64,000 nucleotides of DNA from Martinezella calliandrae (lineage in GTDB: Bacteria > Pseudomonadota > Alphaproteobacteria > Rhizobiales > Rhizobiaceae): positions 23,960 to 87,959 of the forward strand of contig NZ_JARFYN010000027.1 in NCBI RefSeq assembly GCF_030272695.1, given 5' to 3'. The position numbers and the translations under genes were made by a program. Of this stretch, positions 17,150 to 24,892 are shown piece after piece (the first letter of the stretch is position 1; each line of letters begins with the position of its first letter). The notes beneath the pieces are model-generated. The model did not search any database. It worked only from the letters and a program-made list of their open reading frames with translations, and was not told the origin of the DNA.

Positions 17150-17270
17150 CTAAAGGTTGCTGGCGACGCGAACCTCGTTTTCGGCAAGGCTGACTTCTTC
17201 GCCGTCCGCCTTGTCCTCGCGGACATGGCAGGACACTGCCGCCGACAGGTCGATGAGTGCGAACTCGATG
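17150..17270 (-). pseudogene. Orphan 3' coding remnant next to the HipA-like gene
   Basis: Directly after the stop of the HipA-like gene, in a different minus-strand frame, about 38 codons show very strong third-position GC and end at a TAG. The peptide includes ALIDLSAAVSCHVRE and ends AENEVRVASNL. There is no start codon or ribosome site, so it looks like the 3' end of a chromosomal gene cut off when the accessory segment arrived. I do not recognise the family. A chance frame is the alternative. Confidence 0.4.
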
Positions 17271-19112
17271 CTATTCAAAAGTGGCCAGACGCTCGCGGAC
17301 AATGTCCCGCATCTGCGCCGCCCGTTCAGCGCCGATTGAACCATCTGCCAGCGGCGGCGGCAAAGCAAGAGCGTCGAGGCCGTGCGCAAGGGCCACGGCC
17401 AGCTCATCCATGGCGGTATCCGCCGCGGCCGCCGGTATGCCCGCCGTCGCCGCAAAGCGCCTGAAATCCGCTCTTTTGAGCCGTTCGTCCTTGTCGCTGA
17501 TTTTGAGCGCCATGTGGTCGCTCTGCAGGTTCGGAAACACGCGCGTCGTCACTGCGTCGTAGAGCGGCGCCATGCGGACCGAACCAAAATCCCTCCGTCG
17601 TGGCTCCGCTATTTTCAGAACGGCCATGTTCTTCAGATGCATATCGCCATCCGCGATCAGCCAGGCGAAGAGTGCCCGCCGCAAGACCAACAGCAGGTCC
17701 GCATCCGGATCAGTAGAGAGCGGGCGGAGGGCGGCCGCGATCCGCTCCATGGTGCCCGTGTATTTATCTTCCGCTCGCACGCCGAGAACGGATGCCATGT
17801 CCTCGAGCGCCAGACGGCGCATATCGTCAAGGCTTGTGCGGATATCAAACCGCTCAACTGCGAGGGCGTGCGGCATGCCATCCGGCATAGCGACGAGTGC
17901 AATGGCGGGCACGATGAACCCGGCCGCCCGGCCAAGTTCCATGGATTGCCATTCGATCGCGGGCAGCGCCTCAAATCCCGACGTTCCGGCGGGCTTGAGG
18001 ATATGCGTGAACGGCTTGTTCGTACTGGGCATAAGGCTGCCGTCGGCATCGAGAAACATCGGCGCCTTGATCTGCACTCCTGACAGGCGCGGCGTTTCGC
18101 CCGTCGCGAAGATTTTCGCCAGGTTCTGTTCGAACGTATCCTGGATGCTGCCGCGGCCGGGACCGGCATAGCTTCCTGTGAACAGGTGATTTGCCGTGAA
18201 GGTGTTCAGCCGCGTCAGTAGAATATCGGCCGGAAGCGCCGTCAGCTCGCTGGCTCGCTCTACAATCGTGATGTTCGACATATACCGCTTGCCGGTGTGT
18301 AGTTCCGCCCGCTCGTCGGGGCTGTTCAGCACGCGGTTCAGCCAGCCTTCCGACAGCAGCGACCCAATGAAGGGGGGCAATCTGCCGGGCGTGGTCTGGC
18401 GCACAAGCGGCGGCCCGTCCGGATCAGACGCCTTCCATCGCCATTCGAAGCCATCATGCGTCAGGTTGCCGATCGGCGCGCCGTGCCATGCCACGATCAG
18501 GTCGAGCGCGGCCTGATTGGGAACGGCGACGGCGGCTGCAGGTTTCCGTTTGAGGAAACGTTCGGCGGCGCTGCCTTCGGCAAGCCAGTCATTGTCGCGG
18601 GCAAGCTTAAACACCGCATCCGCGGCGTTCTCCGGACTTCCATATTCTTCAATCAGCCGCGCGGCGATCGCCTCTTTCATGTCTTCGTCGAACGAGGCCG
18701 CATGTTCACTACGGATGCGGAAGGCTTCCAGAAAACGCTGGCGCAGTGAAGACACGTCCACGCGGAACTCGCCCATGTCGTCGCCAACCGCCGCTTGGGC
18801 GACGGAAGGGTGGTCCGGCGCTTTGTTCTGAATGATTTCGAGCGTCCTGATGCGCTGCCGCTGCACGCGGCGACCGGTAAGGAACAGCCGGCCATCGCGC
18901 ATCGGGCCAAGTAGAACCGCACTGGCGGCCGACAGGTAGGCGTTCGGATAAAGATATTTGGCGATGCGTACAGCATGGGTCCGCACCGTCTGGTCTATAT
19001 CGTCGTCGGCATCGACATAGATACCGCGCATGAGCTGGACCAACTTACCGGCTTCCGCCTGGCGATGACCGCGCATTTTGTCAATGTTTTCGCCGACGAG
19101 ATGGAGAGGCAC
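17271..19112 (-). CDS. HipA-family Ser/Thr kinase toxin with an AbiEi-like N-terminal region
   Basis: A 613-residue protein. Residues about 205-300 match the HipA N-subdomain (GNLTHDGFEWRW, LPPFIGSLLSEGWLNRVL) and 335-560 the kinase domain: activation-loop segment SGVQIKA (344-350), Lys373 in HILKP, AVERFD (418-423), LEDMASVLG, the catalytic ADGDMHLKN (487-495; the usual Asn is Asp488) and PLYDAVTT with metal-binding Asp519. So the kinase looks intact. Residues about 27-125 resemble the type IV antitoxin AbiEi (RGIY, then YPNAYLSAASAVLL and DGRLFLTG), but the usual N-terminal winged helix is missing. No hipB is adjacent. The start is taken as GTG 19112 without a Shine-Dalgarno; an in-frame stop lies 22 nt upstream inside the first palindrome. 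ATG 19076 is an alternative start. Confidence 0.8.
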   Translation of the reverse strand: MPLHLVGENIDKMRGHRQAEAGKLVQLMRGIYVDADDDIDQTVRTHAVRIAKYLYPNAYLSAASAVLLGPMRDGRLFLTGRRVQRQRIRTLEIIQNKAPDHPSVAQAAVGDDMGEFRVDVSSLRQRFLEAFRIRSEHAASFDEDMKEAIAARLIEEYGSPENAADAVFKLARDNDWLAEGSAAERFLKRKPAAAVAVPNQAALDLIVAWHGAPIGNLTHDGFEWRWKASDPDGPPLVRQTTPGRLPPFIGSLLSEGWLNRVLNSPDERAELHTGKRYMSNITIVERASELTALPADILLTRLNTFTANHLFTGSYAGPGRGSIQDTFEQNLAKIFATGETPRLSGVQIKAPMFLDADGSLMPSTNKPFTHILKPAGTSGFEALPAIEWQSMELGRAAGFIVPAIALVAMPDGMPHALAVERFDIRTSLDDMRRLALEDMASVLGVRAEDKYTGTMERIAAALRPLSTDPDADLLLVLRRALFAWLIADGDMHLKNMAVLKIAEPRRRDFGSVRMAPLYDAVTTRVFPNLQSDHMALKISDKDERLKRADFRRFAATAGIPAAAADTAMDELAVALAHGLDALALPPPLADGSIGAERAAQMRDIVRERLATFE

Positions 19113-19117
19113 GTTAT

Positions 19118-19152
19118 GTAACTTTCGCGTATTTCAGATACGGAAAAGTTAC
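19118..19152. promoter_or_regulatory. Operator-like palindrome O1 abutting the HipA-like gene
   Basis: Arms GTAACTTTCGCGTAT (19118-19132) and ATACGGAAAAGTTAC (19138-19152) match at 13 of 15 positions around TTCAG. It ends six bases before the GTG start, so a bound protein would block transcription or initiation. It shares the core CGCGTATTTCAGATAC with O2 in the opposite orientation. Confidence 0.65.
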
Positions 19153-19179
19153 GTCAACTTTTTTGAAAATTCAAGAAAA

Positions 19180-19216
19180 TGAAACTATCGCGTATCTGAA
19201 ATACGCGATAGTTTCA
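19180..19216. promoter_or_regulatory. Perfect 16-bp-arm palindrome O2 upstream of the HipA-like gene
   Basis: TGAAACTATCGCGTAT (19180-19195) and its exact complement (19201-19216) flank CTGAA. Its centre GTATCTGAAATAC is the reverse complement of the centre of O1, so the two sites are versions of one motif about 28 nt apart. The A+T-rich stretch between them could carry the promoter. This fits autoregulation of a toxin-antitoxin-type locus; the protein that binds is not known. Confidence 0.7.
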
Positions 19217-19426
19217 AAATTGAAATTTACTATGGCGTTTTCCTTTAAGTCATTGATAAACAAAAGATGAGGCGGGAGCCTGTTGTGAAAGCCATTCGAA
19301 GCTATCACCATGATAAAGCCGCGCCTTGTCTATTTCGAAAGCCTTGGGGTCCGTGCCGAAAGCCGCCTGTCCCCCATCGGCGCAGGTTGTCCTGAACCCG
19401 CCCGTCTAAGGGCGTCCGGAGGATAA

Positions 19427-19633
19427 CCCACGGCTCCCATTGAGAGCGCGGCACTGCACGACCGCGCCCTGATCGGCCTGATGATTTATTCCTTTAGCCG
19501 CATCGGCGCTGCTTCGAAAATGAAGGTCGAGGAGGAGATCGCCACAGAATGGCTTTGGACATACAATCATGAACGCCCCAACATGGGCATTGGCGGCGTC
19601 ACACCCGCCCAGAAACTAAAAATGGCCGCGTGA
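19427..19633 (+). pseudogene. Mosaic scar: tyrosine-recombinase fragment joined in frame to IS3-type transposase C-terminus
   Basis: Residues encoded from about 19427 to 19522 (SAALHDRALIGLMIYSFSRIGAA) match the catalytic-domain start of phage-type integrases (Leu-His-Asp-Arg-Ala-Leu-Ile-Gly-Leu). From 19523 the same frame continues as EIATEWLWTYNHERPNMGIG and GVTPAQKLKMAA, the extreme C-terminus of IS3-family OrfB transposases, ending at TGA 19631. Neither protein is complete. CCCCG/CGGGG (19648-19663) after the stop resembles the end of such an element. It shows past insertions beside the HipA-like gene. The 19217-19426 stretch before it has no gene. Confidence 0.75.
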
Positions 19634-19740
19634 ATTCTACCGTCGAACCCCGTTAAAGCGGGGAGGATTACCGGACTAACCGCTGAATACCTTACTTCCG
19701 CCGCCTGCCAACTGATTTTGATGGCCTCGATCGGGCGGTT

Positions 19741-20547
19741 TCAGCTCTTCTGCACGACTGTCGCGATCTCTCTCAACGCCTCGGCTGTCGCCTGATCCGC
19801 AGGAAAAAGGGATTCGATCGCCAGTTCCGCCAGGGTAATATCGACGGGCGTGCCGAAGATTGTGGTGGTCGAAATAAACGAGAGGCGTGCGCCGTCGATG
19901 ATGAGTTCCAGGGGCACGGCAATACCCGCATAATCGCGGCTTTGCGAGCTTGGCCTATGCGTTGTGGGATAGGCCGAGAGTTCCTTCAGCAAATCGGAGA
20001 GCACCGGGTCGCCGGTGGCTGTGATCTGCTGACGCAGCCTTTCAAGCAGATGCGCGCGCCACTCCGATAAATTGAAGATATTGGGTGCAAGGCCGTTCGG
20101 ATGCAGGCTAAGCCGCAAGATATTCACCGGCGGCTTGAGCAGCGCAACGTCAGTGACGCGGGAGAGCAGAGGCGCGACAGCATCATTGGCGGCGATCAGG
20201 GTCCAGTGCCGGTCGATCGCCAATGCCGGAAAGGGCTGGTGGCCCTTTAGAATGACATCGATAGCCCGGCGTGCCGGAGCTAACGCCGGATCGTCGAGCG
20301 AGCGCTCAGGGAAGACCGGCGCGAGGCCGGCAGCCAACAGCATCGGATTGCGGTCCCTGAGTGGCACGCCCAGGCGCTCGGCGAGATGCATCAGCATCTC
20401 GCGGCTCGGAAGTGCGCGCCCGCTCTCGATGAAGCTGAGATGCCGTTGCGATATTTCGGCTTCGAGGGCGAATTCGAGTTGGCTCAAATGGCGGCGCTGC
20501 CGCCATTCGCGCAGCAGATCGCCGAGAGAGCGAGCGGGGATCATCAT
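19741..20547 (-). CDS. XRE-family transcriptional regulator with MmyB-like ligand domain
   Basis: A 268-residue protein with an N-terminal helix-turn-helix (LGDLLREWRQRRHLSQLEFA, then EISQRHLSFIESGRALPSRE, residues about 8-60) and a C-terminal MmyB-type PAS-like domain (FPALAIDRHWTLIAANDAV, then about 130 residues) that in relatives binds a small hydrophobic ligand. Its ATG overlaps the stop of the SnoaL-like gene by 4 nt, so the two form one unit. Such pairs usually regulate themselves and an adjacent metabolic gene. The upstream XRE gene is not linked to the HipA-like protein: different operon, and it is not the HipB family. Confidence 0.85.
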   Translation of the reverse strand: MMIPARSLGDLLREWRQRRHLSQLEFALEAEISQRHLSFIESGRALPSREMLMHLAERLGVPLRDRNPMLLAAGLAPVFPERSLDDPALAPARRAIDVILKGHQPFPALAIDRHWTLIAANDAVAPLLSRVTDVALLKPPVNILRLSLHPNGLAPNIFNLSEWRAHLLERLRQQITATGDPVLSDLLKELSAYPTTHRPSSQSRDYAGIAVPLELIIDGARLSFISTTTIFGTPVDITLAELAIESLFPADQATAEALREIATVVQKS

Positions 20548-20909
20548 AGGGACGCTGGCGCCTGGTCGAGAAAGCCATAAACCGTTTTCAGCCGCTCGCC
20601 GTCGAGAATGGCAAAATCCGTGCCCTTGATCAGAGGCTCGTCGCCCTCTGTGCCGAGGCTCCAGGAGAAACGAAGCTTGTCGCCGTAGCGATCGGCCGGG
20701 CCGGCGAGCTTGAAGCGGAAGCCGGGAAGACGGTTATGCACGGCGGCCACCAGCGCATCGATCTCTTCATGTCCCTCACCGCGCATCAGCGGATCGACGT
20801 AGCTGCAGGGTTCCGTCCAGGCCTCGGTGATGAGGGCGCGGCGCCGTTCTGCATCGATTTCGTTCCAGACGGCGAGATAGCGTTCGGCAATGGTTGTCGC
20901 ATCGGTCAT
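20544..20909 (-). CDS. SnoaL-like / NTF2-fold protein
   Basis: A 121-residue protein of the SnoaL-like fold: TIAERYLAVWNEIDAERRRAL at the start, then YVDPLMRGEGHEEIDALV and FRFKLAGPADRYGDKLRFSWSLG. Family members are small cone-shaped barrels, often with isomerase or hydrolase activity, but most in bacteria have no known substrate. The start is ATG 20909, preceded by AAAGGAG eight bases away; an upstream in-frame ATG at 20981 lacks a ribosome site. It is first in a two-gene unit with the MmyB-like regulator. The 103 nt up to the TSUP gene end should hold its promoter. Confidence 0.8.
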   Translation of the reverse strand: MTDATTIAERYLAVWNEIDAERRRALITEAWTEPCSYVDPLMRGEGHEEIDALVAAVHNRLPGFRFKLAGPADRYGDKLRFSWSLGTEGDEPLIKGTDFAILDGERLKTVYGFLDQAPASL

Positions 20910-21012
20910 CGGGTCAACTCCTTTGGATCGCCTGAACCGTTCAGGCAAGGCGATCATGGGCGAGCCCCTCAGCACTATCAATTACGTCGCAGGTAATCAA
21001 AGCCGGCTGATA

Positions 21013-21798
21013 TCAAAACCCCAGCCAGATGCGAACGGGATTGGTCGGGTCGGCCAGCAGCTTGATGGCAAATGCGATGCAGACGATGACCAGCAGCGGC
21101 TTGATCAGCTTGGCTCCGATGCGCATGGCAAGCCGCGAGCCCGCCTGAGCACCCAAGAACTGGCCGAGACCCATGGTGAGGCCGACCTTCCAGAGGATGA
21201 CGCCAGAGAAAGTGAAGACGATTAAGCCACCGAGGTTCGAGCCGAAATTCAATAGCTTGGTGTGAGCCGTCGCCTTCAGCATGCCGAAACCGACGAGTGT
21301 CACGAAAGCGAGCATGAAGAACGAGCCCGTGCCAGGTCCGAAGGCGCCGTCATAGAAGCCGATCAACGGTACGAAGGTAAAACCGAGCAGCGCCGCGCTC
21401 ATGCGGCCGTGTTTTTCCATATCGTTGAGATTGGGCTTGAAGGCGAAATAAAGCGCGATGGCGATCAGCAGGAATGGCAGGACGATGCGCAGGATATCGC
21501 CTGGCATGATCGTCGCCAGTGCGGCGCCCAACATGCCGCCGATAACCGCCATTACGGCCATCGGCACTTGCGTGTGCAGCTGCACATGACCCTGGCGGGC
21601 ATAGGCGATCGTTGCGGAGGCGGCGCCGCAGATCGACTGCACCTTGTTGGTGCCGAGCGTTTGCAATGGCGGGATCCCGGCAAGCAGCATGGCAGGTACG
21701 GTGATTAGCCCGCCGCCGCCGGCGATCGAATCGACAAAACCGGCGAAGAAGGCGGCGGCAAAGAGCAGAAGCAGCAGATGAAGGGTGATGTCTTGCAA
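21013..21798 (-). CDS. TSUP (TauE/SafE) family membrane permease
   Basis: A 261-residue inner-membrane protein with seven to eight hydrophobic segments. The family hallmark is visible twice: FFAGFVDSIAGGGGLITVPAML at residues 18-39 and GFYDGAFGPGTGSFFMLAFV in the second half. Family members move sulfite, sulfonates or other organic anions; substrate cannot be assigned. It is a single gene with a GC-rich coding pattern, downstream of a RIME-like repeat on its left flank as read from its promoter. Confidence 0.88.
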   Translation of the reverse strand: MQDITLHLLLLLFAAAFFAGFVDSIAGGGGLITVPAMLLAGIPPLQTLGTNKVQSICGAASATIAYARQGHVQLHTQVPMAVMAVIGGMLGAALATIMPGDILRIVLPFLLIAIALYFAFKPNLNDMEKHGRMSAALLGFTFVPLIGFYDGAFGPGTGSFFMLAFVTLVGFGMLKATAHTKLLNFGSNLGGLIVFTFSGVILWKVGLTMGLGQFLGAQAGSRLAMRIGAKLIKPLLVIVCIAFAIKLLADPTNPVRIWLGF

Positions 21799-21939
21799 AG
21801 CAGGGAACTCTGGGGGGTGAAATTCAGACGCCTTCTGGCACTAGAGGCGCGCCAGGGCAATTGCCATAGTGACACAGCCGGCGAAATTGACGGGCAGGGG
21901 TTGGATCTGTAGATGGTCAGGTGATGCGTTTTTGCCCTA

Positions 21940-22115
21940 TCTTTGTGCATGGCCCCTCATCCTAGCCCTCTCCCGGTTCCCAACGGGGTGAAGGGACGAC
22001 GGAAAAACCCGCAGGACCTTGTCACTCGATGGTGAGCGAGGAGGTCAAGGCGCTGTCGTTTCCTCTCCCTCTGCATTGCAAAAAAAGGGCTAGGGTGAGG
22101 GGCCATGCACAAAGA
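21940..22115. repeat. Palindromic intergenic element with 30-bp terminal inverted repeats
   Basis: Arms at 21940-21969 and 22086-22115 match at 29 of 30 positions (core GGCCCCTCAYCCTAGCCCT) and enclose 116 bp that is itself partly self-complementary. There is no coding frame. It has the shape of a MITE or of the rhizobial intergenic mosaic elements and probably occurs in many copies in the genome. It lies between TSUP and cobE, both of which read away from it. Confidence 0.75.
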
Positions 22116-22164
22116 CGCAGCAGGCGAGAACGTGCCCAATCATCACTGCCGTCGCTGAGGCCCC

Positions 22165-22569
22165 ATGACGACCCCTGATCCTATGACCCGCCGCTACTTC
22201 CTCGGTCTCGGCTGCGAACGCGGTACGGACTGGAACGATGTGCGCTTGCTTGCCGAGCGCGCACTACAAGAGGGCGGGATAGAAGCCGATCAGATCCTGG
22301 CGATCGCCTCGATCGATACGCGCAGCAACGAGAAGGCGATCGTGGAGACGGCTGCATATCTTCGCCTATCGTTGCGCTTTTTCGACGCCGCAACGCTCGA
22401 GCGTGAGACGCCGCGTTTGAAGAATCCGTCCGAGCTCGTCTTTGCTCGCGTCGGCTGTCATGGCGTCGCAGAAGCGGCTGCGCTGGCTGCCGCCGGACCC
22501 ATTGCAGACCTTGTCCTTCCGAAAATCAAATCCAGCTTTTCCACCGCTGCAATTGCGAAAATTGGCTGA
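22165..22569 (+). CDS. cobE: Cobalamin biosynthesis protein CobE (CbiG C-terminal-like)
   Basis: A 134-residue protein of the CbiG_C/CobE family. Family features are YFLGLGCERGTDW at the start, the ASIDTRSNEKAIVETA segment, and LVFARVGCHGVAEAAALAAAG near the end. CobE is needed in the aerobic pathway around the C-20 loss and ring-contraction steps, but its chemistry is not settled. It is not inside the riboswitch-led unit and no B12 box is seen nearby; it stands alone 48 nt after a palindromic repeat, so its own promoter is cramped. ATG 22183 is an alternative start. Confidence 0.85.
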   Translation: MTTPDPMTRRYFLGLGCERGTDWNDVRLLAERALQEGGIEADQILAIASIDTRSNEKAIVETAAYLRLSLRFFDAATLERETPRLKNPSELVFARVGCHGVAEAAALAAAGPIADLVLPKIKSSFSTAAIAKIG

Positions 22570-22782
22570 TTGTTGGTTCGCCGGTCTCGATTTGTCGCAA
22601 TCTGTGGCGAATTCACGCGAGATTCCATCCGATATTGCAGAACTGGCGGCCGTGGCTATGGTGAGCATTTCGCCGATCGCGGTTCTCGCGTCTCCCGGCG
22701 GCCTCGCAAACATGATCCCAAAAAGTGCGGCGCGGTTTTTGGATAAGGTCAACCTTGATCAAAAGGACAATAAGGAAAAATC

Positions 22783-23733
22783 ATGCACAAGGTCATTTAC
22801 GACACGGACCCTGGTGTCGACGACGCCATGGCGCTTCTCTTCCTGCACCGCCATCCCGATATCCATCTTCTCGGCGTCACCACGGTGTTCGGCAACGCTT
22901 CCGTTGATACGACGACGCGCAATGCGCTGTTTTTAAAGCGCGAGTGGAGCATTCCGTGCCCGGTTGCCCGCGGCGCCAGCGTCACGTTCGATCCTTCACG
23001 CAAGGAGCGGGCTTGGCCGACCTACGTGCACGGTCATAACGGCCTCGGGGATATCGAAGTGCCAGCGACGATCGATCTGCCGGTCGATCCTCGCCCGGCC
23101 TATCAGTTCATCATCGATACGGTCCGCGCCAATCCGGGTGAGGTGACGCTGGTCGCCGTCGGCCGTATGACCAATCTGGCATTGGCGCTGAAGCACGACC
23201 CCGAGATCGCCAGTCTGGTCAAAGACGTCGTCATCATGGGCGGCAGCTTCTATGTTCCGGGCAACGTGACGCCAGTGGCTGAAGCCAATATCCACGGCGA
23301 TCCGGAAGCCGCCGACGCCGTCCTGACAGCATCCTGGAAAGTCGTGGTCGTCGGTCTCGACGTCACTGCGGTCACGACGATGAGCCGCAGCTATCTTGCC
23401 GATATGGCAAAGGCCGGCGGCCCGTCCGTACAGTTGCTGTCAGATCTGTCGCAGTCCTATATCGACTTCTACAGTCATGCGGTGGACGACGGCATGATGG
23501 TGCACGATAGCTGCGCTTGCGTCTATGTCGTGGCACCGGAGCTGTTCAATACGGTCGAGGGCTCCGTGCGTGTCGTCTGCGGCGGCATTGCCGACGGCCA
23601 GACGATCGTCAAGCAGAACGGACGACGTTTTGCGCCGAACGAATGGGATAATCTACCGAACCAGATAGTCTGCACCGGCATTCGCTCGCAAGCGGTTATC
23701 GACCTGATCCGCGACGTGATCCTCGGCAAGTGA
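22783..23733 (+). CDS. Inosine-uridine-type nucleoside hydrolase
   Basis: A 316-residue IU-nucleoside hydrolase that cleaves the N-glycosidic bond of ribonucleosides. The Ca-binding N-terminal motif DTDPGVDDAMALL is intact, and further family segments are VRGA-like VARGASVTFD, the NGLGD-like HGHNGLGDIEVP, VVIMGGSFYVPGNVTPVAEANI (with the DPEAA that follows) and the late HDSCAC with catalytic-region His-Asp. AAGGA lies about 9 nt before ATG. A terminator follows. It is unrelated to the cob genes on either side except by position; the 213 nt before it show no gene. Confidence 0.92.
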   Translation: MHKVIYDTDPGVDDAMALLFLHRHPDIHLLGVTTVFGNASVDTTTRNALFLKREWSIPCPVARGASVTFDPSRKERAWPTYVHGHNGLGDIEVPATIDLPVDPRPAYQFIIDTVRANPGEVTLVAVGRMTNLALALKHDPEIASLVKDVVIMGGSFYVPGNVTPVAEANIHGDPEAADAVLTASWKVVVVGLDVTAVTTMSRSYLADMAKAGGPSVQLLSDLSQSYIDFYSHAVDDGMMVHDSCACVYVVAPELFNTVEGSVRVVCGGIADGQTIVKQNGRRFAPNEWDNLPNQIVCTGIRSQAVIDLIRDVILGK

Positions 23734-23751
23734 ACCACTGAAGCCGGATTG

Positions 23752-23777
23752 AGAGGGCGGCTCGGCTGCCCTCTTTA
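23752..23777 (+). terminator. Terminator after the nucleoside hydrolase gene
   Basis: AGAGGGC (23752-23758) pairs with GCCCTCT (23768-23774), followed by TTT. It lies 19 nt after the stop codon. The remaining DNA up to cobA at 24044 holds no gene and no B12 box. Confidence 0.75.
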
Positions 23778-24043
23778 AAAGCCTTGTTCTCAACGCAAGC
23801 CATTTCATAATATTATCAAATGCTTTCGCCGCCTTCCTACAATCCGGATCAAGGATTTGGAGCGATGAATCGCTTTTGCTTCCGGCGTCTTCGTCGTCTT
23901 GGGGAAAGCGAATAGCGCAGCACCGCTGCTGCAGAGACCCGCTCTGCCCTATTATCCCCGGATAGAGATGGGGGTCGAACCGAAGCCGCCTTATCCCATT
24001 CTCAAGATTGCAATTTTGCCCATCCGGGCATAGGACAGGTGGG

Positions 24044-24892
24044 ATGAACGATACCGCATTTTCCAATCTGCCGGCGCTTGAGCCGGGCTCCGTCTGGCTC
24101 GTTGGCGCCGGGCCGGGTGATCCCGGACTTTTGACCTTGCTCGCGGCCAAAGGACTGGCGCAAGCGGATATCATCGTGCACGACGCGCTCGTCAACGAGG
24201 ATTGTCTGAAACTCGCCAATCCCGGTGCTCTGCTGGAATATGCAGGCAAGCGCGGTGGCAAGCCGTCCGCCAGGCAGCGGGATATTTCGCTGCGTCTTGT
24301 CGAGCTGGCGCGCGCGGGCAAGCGTGTGTTGCGGCTGAAGGGCGGCGATCCCTTTGTATTCGGTCGCGGCGGCGAAGAGGCTTTGACGCTGGTCGAACAC
24401 GGTATTCCTTTCCGTATCGTACCCGGCATCACCGCCGGTATTGGCGGTCTCGCCTATGCCGGCATTCCCGTCACACATCGCGACGTCAATCATGCCGTGA
24501 CTTTCCTGACGGGCCATGATTCGTCCGGCGTCGTGCCGGACGCGATCAACTGGGAGGCGGTCGGCAAGGGCTCGCCGGTCATCGTCATGTATATGGCGAT
24601 GAAGCACATAGCTCAGATCAGCGCCAACCTCATTGCCGCCGGCCGTTCGGCCGACGAGCCGGTCGCTTTCGTCTGCAATGCCGCGACGCCTGCGCAGCAG
24701 GTGCTGGAGACGACGCTCGGGCAAGCCGAAGCCGATGTCGCCGCGTCCGGCCTGGAGCCGCCGGCGATCGTCGTGGTCGGTGATGTCGTGCGGTTGCGTC
24801 CTTGCCTCGATTGGCTGGGGGCTTTGTCCGGCCGCCAGCTCCTTGCGGAGACGGAGGTGCGGGCGGCTGCGGCTCATAAGGTGTCGGCATGA
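24044..24892 (+). CDS. cobA: Uroporphyrinogen-III C-methyltransferase
   Basis: A 282-residue SAM-dependent methyltransferase that makes precorrin-2 from uroporphyrinogen III, the branch point from haem. Motifs are VWLVGAGPGDPGLLTLLAAKGL, VLRLKGGDPFVFGRGGEEA, the VPGITAGIGGLAYAGIPVTHR proline-rich loop and VMYMAMKH. It is the stand-alone methyltransferase type, not the CysG fusion. I choose ATG 24044 (AGGTGG just upstream) over ATG 24008 because the protein then matches relatives. Its stop overlaps the cobB start; cobA-cobB-cobC-cobD form one unit with 4-nt overlaps. Confidence 0.94.
   Translation: MNDTAFSNLPALEPGSVWLVGAGPGDPGLLTLLAAKGLAQADIIVHDALVNEDCLKLANPGALLEYAGKRGGKPSARQRDISLRLVELARAGKRVLRLKGGDPFVFGRGGEEALTLVEHGIPFRIVPGITAGIGGLAYAGIPVTHRDVNHAVTFLTGHDSSGVVPDAINWEAVGKGSPVIVMYMAMKHIAQISANLIAAGRSADEPVAFVCNAATPAQQVLETTLGQAEADVAASGLEPPAIVVVGDVVRLRPCLDWLGALSGRQLLAETEVRAAAAHKVSA

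Noticed and set aside
19741..20547. XRE regulator as the missing HipB antitoxin of the HipA-like gene
   Set aside because: It has an MmyB-type ligand domain, sits in a separate operon with a SnoaL gene, and is separated by the IS scar.
23778..24043. Possible second cobalamin riboswitch before cobA
   Set aside because: No B12 box or GCCACTG block on the plus strand; only a terminator and a plain leader.
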